Positions 1-5,823 of a stretch of 38,597 nt of DNA are shown piece after piece; position 1 is the stretch's first letter, and every line of letters begins with the position of its first letter. This DNA is from Acidobacteriota bacterium (GTDB lineage: Bacteria > Acidobacteriota > Terriglobia > Terriglobales > SCQP01). The notes beneath the pieces were generated by a model. It was not told the origin of the DNA and ran no database searches. It was given only the letters and a program-made list of their open reading frames with translations. The DNA is taken from assembly GCA_027315185.1 (NCBI GenBank), contig DAHUYO010000028.1, forward strand, positions 1 through 38,597, written 5' to 3'. The position numbers were made by a program, and so were the translations under genes.

Positions 1-368
1 CAATGGCTGGCATGATGCAGCAGGCGCACGGACGCGGATCCAAGGCGACCGGGTCCGCACTGCCAGGGCGGGATGGCGCCGGGCAAGCCGGAAAGGATGA
101 GGCAGGCTTCGCGGCCGCTGTCGTCCCAGGCCAATGCCCGCGGCGCGCCCAACTCCAGGGCATGGGAGTGCAAGCGGCGCAGGACGGCGTGCTCGCGGTG
201 CAAGGCGGCGCGGCGGGGCTCATCACACGCCAGCTTGGCGACCCAGGCGGGATGCCGCTGGCCGGCGGCGAAGCAGGCGAGAAGGGTGGTGTGCGGCGCC
301 GATTGCAGCCGCGCCAGCGCCTCCCGCCGCGGCGTTCGCGCCCAATATTCTCGGACCAATTCATGCAT
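1..368 (-). CDS. Aminoglycoside-phosphotransferase-like kinase, N-terminal part (cut by window edge)
   Basis: An open minus-strand frame runs from an ATG at 368 to the window edge with no stop, giving 122 visible residues. The region with 'WVAKLACDEPRRAALHREH' looks like the N-lobe of APH/kinase-like phosphotransferases: a strand carrying the ATP-binding Lys (about residue 47), then a helix with the pairing Glu (about residue 59). The catalytic lobe lies outside the window, so the substrate cannot be named. The start is 23 bp after the stop of the upstream methyltransferase, so the two are probably co-transcribed. The family call is inference from the fold pattern. A second ATG at 364 is out of frame. 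Confidence 0.5.
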   Translation of the reverse strand, partial: MHELVREYWARTPRREALARLQSAPHTTLLACFAAGQRHPAWVAKLACDEPRRAALHREHAVLRRLHSHALELGAPRALAWDDSGREACLILSGLPGAIPPWQCGPGRLGSASVRLLHHASH

Positions 369-391
369 GGCGTCTGTGCAACGCGTCGGCG

Positions 392-1648
392 CTAGGCGGC
401 GGAATCCGGCGCATTCGGGGCAGGGAAAGCCGCGCGGCTGAGGGGGATTGGCGGAGGATGGGAGGAGGCGGCAACCGGCGGGGACGGCGGCACCCCCCCG
501 GCCGCGCCGCGAACGGGACGTGGTGGCGCCGCGACCAGCAAGAAGGCAAAGTCGCCGCCCAAGGTGGGCCAAAGCCAGGTGCGAGCGCAAATCCGGTGCA
601 GCCAAGCGCGCAAGGGGCGATGGGCCTGCCAGGGCTGGTGCCGGGCACGGAACGCGAGCGCCGCGGGATGCCGCGGCACCATCTCCAGCGCGCAGCGATG
701 GTTTGGCAGGCAGAGGTAGGCGGTCTGGAGGCGCAAGCCGGCGCGGCGAAATAGTCGCCGATAACCGAAATAGGAATGGGCGCGGATAGGGCGCGGGGGC
801 TCGCAGGCACGGACGTGATTCGGTCCTCGCCGCCGGCGTAAGACCCAGTGATTGGGGGCGGCCAGGTAGAGGATGCCTGCGGGCGCGAGCAAATTTCGGG
901 CGGCACATAGCCAGGCCAAGGGTGTCGGGCGCGGCCGATCCGAGCCGTTGGGCGGCGCCGGCGCCATCTCCCATGAGGACGCGATGATCGCGTCGAATTG
1001 CCCTGGCTGCAAGCGCAAGCGCTGCCAGTCGGCCCGGAGCACGAGCAGGCGATCCAGGCCGTCTTGGCGCGCGCGGAGGGCAAGAAACGCCGCCGGCTCG
1101 GGCGCAGCCTCCACCGCCACCACGGAGAATTGGCGGGCCAGAGGCGCGGCGATGCCGCCCAGTCCGGCGGCGAGGACCAGTACGCGCGCTCCTGGGGGCA
1201 AGGGCAGCAAATTGCCACAGGCGGCGCGGTTGGGATGGCAGGCATCGTCACGCAGCGGCGGGGGCAGGCAACGCTCCGCAGCCTGCCGCCAGTGGGTTCG
1301 CCGCGCCTCCGCCAACAGGTGGGGCCACCAGAGGGGGGCTGGGTGGGATGCGGCGATGGCCGGCGCAAAGTCGGCCAGTCCGTGGCGGCAAGCGGCCAAA
1401 ACGTTGCCGCACTCGCAGGAGATGTTCCCCGCGTCGCGGCTCGGCTGGGCGCGCAGCGTGCGGCCGCACGCACAGCGCAGCTCGAGCCACGGTTGCCCGG
1501 CGGGCGGGGGATGGCAGCCATTTGGCGCGGCGGCGAGGGCGACCGAGCCGGTGCCCAGCGAAGCCGCGCCGCGAGCGGTGGCCGTGTCCGGAGTTGGGCG
1601 GCCGCGCCGCGGCGGCGAGAGCGCGGGGGCGATGCTTGCTGGAGCCAT
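392..1648 (-). CDS. Class I SAM-dependent methyltransferase with N-terminal CxC...CxC zinc-ribbon-like motif
   Basis: This 418-residue protein has a typical SAM-binding glycine-rich loop, 'VLVLAAGLGG' (about residues 156-165). An acidic strand end follows ('VVAVEA') and later 'FDAIIASS', which fits motif IV. Before the catalytic domain are two Cys pairs, CAC(G) at 59/61 and CEC(G) at 78/80, spaced like a small zinc ribbon. The C-terminus is proline-rich. I chose the ATG at 1648 because the longer frame, open to 1732, runs into a 25-bp tandem repeat and codes for low-quality sequence. No strong ribosome-binding site is visible. The target is unknown. The kinase-like gene downstream suggests a two-gene modification operon (inference). 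Confidence 0.6.
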   Translation of the reverse strand: MAPASIAPALSPPRRGRPTPDTATARGAASLGTGSVALAAAPNGCHPPPAGQPWLELRCACGRTLRAQPSRDAGNISCECGNVLAACRHGLADFAPAIAASHPAPLWWPHLLAEARRTHWRQAAERCLPPPLRDDACHPNRAACGNLLPLPPGARVLVLAAGLGGIAAPLARQFSVVAVEAAPEPAAFLALRARQDGLDRLLVLRADWQRLRLQPGQFDAIIASSWEMAPAPPNGSDRPRPTPLAWLCAARNLLAPAGILYLAAPNHWVLRRRRGPNHVRACEPPRPIRAHSYFGYRRLFRRAGLRLQTAYLCLPNHRCALEMVPRHPAALAFRARHQPWQAHRPLRAWLHRICARTWLWPTLGGDFAFLLVAAPPRPVRGAAGGVPPSPPVAASSHPPPIPLSRAAFPAPNAPDSAA

Positions 1649-1707
1649 CGCCAGAGTAGATGCATTCTGGATGCCGGGCGGCGAGATCCCGAAATACACA
1701 ATTCGTC

Positions 1708-1758
1708 GCGGCGTGACGATATCCGGTCCCAAGCGGCGTGACGATATCCGGTCCCAAG
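1708..1758. repeat. 25-bp perfect tandem direct repeat upstream of the methyltransferase gene
   Basis: A 26-base sequence containing gcgtgacgatatccggtccc occurs twice with a 25-bp period (1708-1733 and 1733-1758). Each copy contains the palindrome GATATC. It lies 60-110 bp before the minus-strand methyltransferase start and within the gap to the divergent mltG. It may be a double operator or a local duplication; no coding role is apparent. Confidence 0.75.
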
Positions 1759-1966
1759 GCGATTGGAGCGGCGAGTGCCGGCGGAAGGCTGCCCGACGGC
1801 GACTGGGGCGTTGGCCGGGGCAGTGGCGGGCCAGCTACCGCTGGCCTTTCGGCCGGTGGCTGGGCGCGAGAGCGAACGGGGATAATAGAGCGTGCAGCGG
1901 CGGGGCTCAACCGGCGCGGGGCGAAGCTCCGCGCGCAGCGAGGGGTACTCTGAACGGGGGCAAATC

Positions 1967-3031
1967 GTGCGGCGGACAGGGGTTAGCGCGCGGCCCGGCC
2001 GCGGGTCGCGCTGGAGACGGGTGCGCTGGTTGGCGCTAGGCGCACTGGCGGTGCTGGCCCTAATCGTCTTCGACGTCGCGGTCCCGTATGCCGGCTTCCA
2101 CCATCCGGTGGTGGTGGAGATTCCGGAGCATTCCAGCCGCTGGAGCATCGCCGAGCATTTGGCCGGGGCTGGCGTGGTGCGCAGCGCGGTGGTTTTTACC
2201 GCCTGGGCGCTGGTTCATCCCGGGGTGACGCTGAAGGCGGGAGCGTATCGCTTTGCCGGCGCCAATTCGTTGCCGGCGGTATTCGATCGGCTGGCCCAGG
2301 GCCGGATCTTTGCCTACAGTTTCGTCGTTCCGGAGGGCTTCGACCGCTTTGCAATCGCCCACCAGCTGCGCCGCGGGCACATCGCGTCCGGCGCGGCATT
2401 TTTGGCGGTCACCGCCAATCCCGCGCTGGCGCGCCGCCTGGATCCAGAGGCGGTTTCGCTGGAAGGGTATTTATTTCCCGCCACCTACAGCATCGCACCC
2501 GGCACCTCCGCGCGGGCCATCGCCGCGACCATGGTGGGGCGTTTTCGCCAGGCGCTGCCCCATGCCGGATGGCGGCCGGGTCTGCGCGATCCGCACGGAC
2601 AGCTGATCAGCTTCCACGAATGGCTGACGGTCGCGTCATTGGTGGAAAAGGAGACCGCCCTCCCCAGCGAGCGGGCGGTGATTGCGGGGGTTTTTTACAA
2701 CCGCCTCGATGGTCATTTGCCGCTGCAATCCGATCCCACGGTCATCTATGCGGATGAAATCGCCGGGCGACCCGGCGGGCCGCTGACTACCGCCGATTTG
2801 CACTTCGTTTCCCCCTACAACACCTACACCCATGTGGGGCTGCCGCCCGGTCCGATCGCCAATCCGGGTCTGGCCGCGATGCGGGCGGCCAGCCATCCCG
2901 CCGCCACGCCTTATTTGTATTTCGTCAGCAATGGGCACGGCGGCCACCGCTTCGCCCGGACCCTGGCGGGCCAGGACCATAACGTCCGTCTTTATCTGCG
3001 CGTCCTCGCGGCCAACAAGGGCGGGCGCTGA
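1967..3031 (+). CDS. mltG: Endolytic murein transglycosylase MltG
   Basis: MltG is an inner-membrane lytic transglycosylase that cleaves nascent glycan strands and so limits their length. The 354-residue product has a basic N-terminus, one membrane segment (about residues 19-38, 'LALGALAVLALIVFDVAV') and then the LysM-like and YceG domains. The catalytic motif 'ASLVEKET' (Glu about 227) is followed by 'FYNRL' and 'LQSDPTVIYA', all characteristic of the family. I prefer the GTG at 1967 because ACGGGGG (1954-1960) sits 6 nt before it. An in-frame ATG at 1892 would add 25 poorly conserved residues. The gene converges on the outer-membrane protein gene with only 3 bp between stops, so there is no room for a separate terminator. 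Confidence 0.93.
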   Translation: MRRTGVSARPGRGSRWRRVRWLALGALAVLALIVFDVAVPYAGFHHPVVVEIPEHSSRWSIAEHLAGAGVVRSAVVFTAWALVHPGVTLKAGAYRFAGANSLPAVFDRLAQGRIFAYSFVVPEGFDRFAIAHQLRRGHIASGAAFLAVTANPALARRLDPEAVSLEGYLFPATYSIAPGTSARAIAATMVGRFRQALPHAGWRPGLRDPHGQLISFHEWLTVASLVEKETALPSERAVIAGVFYNRLDGHLPLQSDPTVIYADEIAGRPGGPLTTADLHFVSPYNTYTHVGLPPGPIANPGLAAMRAASHPAATPYLYFVSNGHGGHRFARTLAGQDHNVRLYLRVLAANKGGR

Positions 3032-3034
3032 CGG

Positions 3035-3853
3035 CTAAAACGGCAGGCGCAGGCTGAAAATAAAGCGCCGGCGGAACGGGGCTACGGGGGTGGTGGCGAA
3101 TTCCTCGCCGATGCCCAAGGTCAGACCCAAGCGCCCCGCCAGCGGAAATTTGCCGAAGACCACCCCAGGGGTCAGCACCATCTGCACCTGGCCCTGGCGC
3201 AAGCCGCCGGCCCACCACTGCGGGCTGAATTCCATCTGCGGCCAGGCATAGCGACCGGCATGGTATTGCAGCGCCGTGTTCCAGGCGACGGGTGTCCCCA
3301 GCGTGCCGGCGCGGCCGTGAAAATAAGTAGCGGCGATGGTGGTCTGGACGTCCCATCGCCGCCATCCCTTGCCCAGACCAATACCGGGCGTGAAGCTGGC
3401 GACGCCGGGCCCTAGTCCCGCCCTGCCGGTCGGCGCCGTCGCCGATAAAAAAACGGTCGCAACGTAGTTGCCCCGACCGGGCGGCGCCGCCGTGAGGCGG
3501 AACTTGATCGCGGCGCCCAGGTCCCCCCATCCGGTGGGCTGCCCGGGCGAGCTCGCGGTCTGGTATCCGGGTATGTCGATCACCACTTCGGTGCGTGCCC
3601 AGGGAATCAGTTCCAGGCCCTTGCCGCCACCGTAGTCTTGCACCGAGCCAGAGGCGACGGAGTCGGCCTCGAAATCGAAGCGATATTCCTGCTCGAGCAG
3701 CGGCGTGAACGTGACCAGCGGCGTGATCCAATGCGGCTGGGATGCCGCCGCCGTGCTGGCGGCGTTTTGCGCCGTGGCGAGGGCGCTGAGGACGAGCGGT
3801 ATGACAATAATAGCTGAAAAATGCGATTTTATGCGAATAAATGAATGAAACAT
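3035..3853 (-). CDS. Putative outer-membrane beta-barrel protein (transporter-like)
   Basis: The 272-residue product has a hydrophobic signal sequence (about residues 10-28, ending 'ALATAQ'). Short alternating amphipathic strands rich in Gly, Tyr and aromatic residues follow. It ends 'RRFIFSLRLPF', and a terminal Phe after an alternating strand is the usual signal for outer-membrane barrel insertion. The overall look is that of 'MetA-pathway of phenol degradation'/transporter-type barrels, but no substrate can be read. It starts 63 bp after the nickel/cobalt permease on the same strand and could be expressed with it. The first 60 bp are much more AT-rich than the surroundings, and an inverted repeat covers the start codon. 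Confidence 0.7.
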   Translation of the reverse strand: MFHSFIRIKSHFSAIIVIPLVLSALATAQNAASTAAASQPHWITPLVTFTPLLEQEYRFDFEADSVASGSVQDYGGGKGLELIPWARTEVVIDIPGYQTASSPGQPTGWGDLGAAIKFRLTAAPPGRGNYVATVFLSATAPTGRAGLGPGVASFTPGIGLGKGWRRWDVQTTIAATYFHGRAGTLGTPVAWNTALQYHAGRYAWPQMEFSPQWWAGGLRQGQVQMVLTPGVVFGKFPLAGRLGLTLGIGEEFATTPVAPFRRRFIFSLRLPF

Positions 3854-3857
3854 TCAT
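3841..3857. promoter_or_regulatory. Inverted repeat ATGAATG-AAA-CATTCAT over the barrel gene start codon
   Basis: A perfect 7-bp inverted repeat with a 3-nt spacer spans the minus-strand start codon (3851-3853). It lies in an AT-rich island (about 3795-3865) inside GC-rich DNA. It could be an operator or an RNA hairpin over the initiation site; the binding factor is unknown. Confidence 0.4.
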
Positions 3858-3916
3858 CCAAAATACACCAGCGGCTCCGCTTCAGTTACGCAGACGCCAA
3901 TGCGGTACACGTTTCG

Positions 3917-5005
3917 TTACTCTTCGGGAGCCGGCGCCAGGCGGTCCCAGCCGCGCCAGCGATAAAGCGCGACGGCCAATAGCCAACTGGCGATGAAGAT
4001 GGCGACGATCATTATTCCCAGCGCGGCGAAGTGCTGGTTCAAAGCGCGCACCCACGGCCAACCGCCACGCGGTTGCGCCGCCGCCCACATGCCCAGCACC
4101 TCGATCGCACCCACCGCCAGCGCGACCAGGACGGAGATGGCGGTTACGGTCACGTTGTAGTAGAGCTTGCGAATGGGGCGGGTGAAGGCCCAGGCATAGG
4201 CGCCGAGCATGAGAATGCCGTCGGCCGTATCCACCAGCGCCATGCCGGCGGTGAACAGGGCGGGGAAGGCGAGGAGCGCCCAGAAGGGCAGGCCCTTGGC
4301 GGCTTCGGCGGCGGAGAGGGCCAGCAGGGCGATTTCCGAAGCGGTGTCGAAGCCGAGGCCGAACAGCAGCCCGAGCCAATACATGCGCCGGCTATGGGCA
4401 ATGAAACCGAACAGCGGGGCGAACATACGCGAGCGGAGGCCGCGGCCGGCGCTGAGCTGGGCCAAGAGATCCGGCCCCGGCGCTTCCCCACGCAGGGCGC
4501 GGCGGAAGGCGCGATAGGTGGCACGGAGAATGAATACATTGGCGATAGCGATGGCGAACAGGAAGAGCGCCGAAATCGCCGCTCCGGCAAGCCCGCCAAT
4601 GAGCCGCCAGGCCGCCAGTTGGCGCTGAAAAACGCCGGCTGCCAACGCCAGTGCGGCGGTCGCAAGGACGACCACGCTCGAATGGCCCAGGGAAAACCAC
4701 AGCCCGACGGCCACGGGGCGCTGGCCGTCCTGCATGAGCTTGCGGGTGACATTATCAATGGCGGCCAAATGGTCGGCGTCCATGCCGTGCCGCAGGCCCA
4801 GGGTGTAGGCCAACGCCGCCGCGCCCAGCAGCACGGGCGCGGCGTGGAACGCCAGCCCCGCCCAGAGCCAGGCTAGGGCATTCGCCGCCACCAGGCCCGC
4901 GGCCATCGCCTGCACGCCGGGCTGACGGAGGAGCGAGGCGCCGCCGGTGCCCATGAAGCTGGGCATTGGCGGAGAAGATTGCGCGGGCAATCCGTAGTCA
5001 GGCAT
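3917..5005 (-). CDS. HoxN/HupN/NixA-family nickel/cobalt permease
   Basis: NiCoT permeases import Ni2+ or Co2+ across the inner membrane for metalloenzymes or cobalamin. The signature 'LGLRHGMDADHLAAIDN' (about residues 70-85; His73, Asp76, Asp78, His79) is the metal-selecting motif of helix II. 'LGHSSVVV' and 'GLGFDTASEIALLA' are further family motifs. Several hydrophobic segments fit the usual eight helices, and 362 residues is near the family norm. The frame is open further upstream to 5128. I chose the ATG at 5005, but the ATG at 4966 is possible and no convincing ribosome-binding site decides. The metal actually carried (Ni or Co) cannot be read from sequence. Confidence 0.87.
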   Translation of the reverse strand: MPDYGLPAQSSPPMPSFMGTGGASLLRQPGVQAMAAGLVAANALAWLWAGLAFHAAPVLLGAAALAYTLGLRHGMDADHLAAIDNVTRKLMQDGQRPVAVGLWFSLGHSSVVVLATAALALAAGVFQRQLAAWRLIGGLAGAAISALFLFAIAIANVFILRATYRAFRRALRGEAPGPDLLAQLSAGRGLRSRMFAPLFGFIAHSRRMYWLGLLFGLGFDTASEIALLALSAAEAAKGLPFWALLAFPALFTAGMALVDTADGILMLGAYAWAFTRPIRKLYYNVTVTAISVLVALAVGAIEVLGMWAAAQPRGGWPWVRALNQHFAALGIMIVAIFIASWLLAVALYRWRGWDRLAPAPEE

Positions 5006-5075
5006 GACAGGCGCGGATAGCTCCCAGCATCCCAGCTTTTGCCGCAGCGCGCCATGTCGCCGAACCGGCCAATGG

Positions 5076-5108
5076 ATGGGCGCGGGCCCATCCCCGCCGC
5101 TGGCGGGG
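5076..5108 (-). promoter_or_regulatory. Two adjacent hairpins in the leader of the nickel/cobalt permease gene
   Basis: On the permease's coding strand, CCCCGCC-AGC-GGCGGGG (5108-5092) is followed at once by ATGGGC-4 nt-GCCCAT (5091-5076), about 70 nt before the chosen start. Both stems are perfect. There is no U-tract, so these are not a simple terminator. An attenuator or metal-responsive leader is possible but unproven. The rest of the 5006-5459 gap holds another 7-bp inverted repeat (GCTCGGG 5243-5249 / CCCGAGC 5264-5270) and no convincing gene. Confidence 0.35.
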
Positions 5109-5424
5109 CGTCCGGCACAACATGGCACGGCGTGGTGTCCCGCTTACGCTCCCAGCCGGACCGCGCGCGGGTCCAGCCCGACGGTCGTCTGGCGCGGCGC
5201 GCTGCCCCGCTGATTCGTCCCTGGGACCGCGCCGCTCCCCTTGCTCGGGCGAGCCGCGGCCTTCCCGAGCCCATTTCGCCCCCGGGCAAAGGGGCGCGGC
5301 CTCGGCGAATTGCGTCAGCGCAAAGCGCCAAACGGCGTAGCGTCGCGGGAGCTTGGTCCGACCGAGGTCCGGGCGGGGCTAGCCGCCGCCGTCCGCTTGC
5401 CAATCCGCCCGGAGCGTGGCAGAA

Positions 5425-5445
5425 TCCTATGCGAATCCCATAGGA
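5425..5445. promoter_or_regulatory. Candidate PadR operator: TCCTATG-N7-CATAGGA
   Basis: A perfect 7-bp inverted repeat with a 7-nt spacer ends on the Shine-Dalgarno sequence of padR (taggaggagg, 5441-5450). PadR-family repressors bind such dyads and usually autoregulate, so this is the natural operator for padR and the permease behind it. The factor assignment is inference. Confidence 0.6.
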
Positions 5446-5459
5446 GGAGGGCAGGGCGC

Positions 5460-5822
5460 ATGGGCGGGGAGGCGGAGTTTCGCCAGGGCACATTGGCGCT
5501 GATGGTTTTGAAGACGCTGGAGATGCTGGGGCCAATGCACGGCTACGGCATCGCGCGGCGGATCGAGCAGGTAAGCCGGCAGCGCGGCGGGCCGCGGGTG
5601 CTGCTGAACTACGGGACGCTGTATCCGGCGCTGATCAAGCTGGAGCAGGAGGGCGCGATTGCCGCGCGGTGGGGCATGTCGGAGAACAACCGCCGCGCCA
5701 AGTTTTATAGCCTGACCGCCGCCGGCGGCAAGACGCTGGCGCGTGAAACGCGCGCCTGGGAGCGGGACGCGGATATGCTGGCCCGGTTTCTCGCCGCTCC
5801 GGCGCCGGAAAAGGCGGAATGA
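5460..5822 (+). CDS. PadR family transcriptional regulator
   Basis: The 120-residue product is a PadR winged-helix regulator: 'GTLALMVLKTLEMLGPMHGYGI' style N-terminus, then 'NYGTLYPALIKLEQEG' (recognition helix and wing) and 'RRAKFYSLTAAG'. The ATG at 5460 is preceded by a strong AGGAGGAGG (5442-5450). The stop is 1 bp before the start of the ADOP permease, so the two genes form one transcript. In Acidobacteriota this pairing is very common and PadR likely represses the permease operon. An inverted repeat overlaps the ribosome-binding site. Confidence 0.92.
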   Translation: MGGEAEFRQGTLALMVLKTLEMLGPMHGYGIARRIEQVSRQRGGPRVLLNYGTLYPALIKLEQEGAIAARWGMSENNRRAKFYSLTAAGGKTLARETRAWERDADMLARFLAAPAPEKAE

Positions 5823-5823
5823 G

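Noticed and set aside
361..2148. 595-codon minus-strand open frame
   Set aside because: It overlaps mltG and is out of frame with the methyltransferase, whose SAM motifs lie in the other frame; composition is Arg/Pro/Ser-rich as expected of a GC-rich shadow.
4031..4876. 281-codon plus-strand open frame
   Set aside because: Shadow of the nickel/cobalt permease, which has clear family motifs on the other strand.
5040..5400. Possible cobalamin riboswitch upstream of the nickel/cobalt permease (fragments GGCGCGGTCCC, GGGAAGG and GCCAGACGACC on the minus strand)
   Set aside because: The fragments are in the wrong order and spacing for the consensus and the CCACTGT segment is missing; GC-rich sequence gives such matches by chance.
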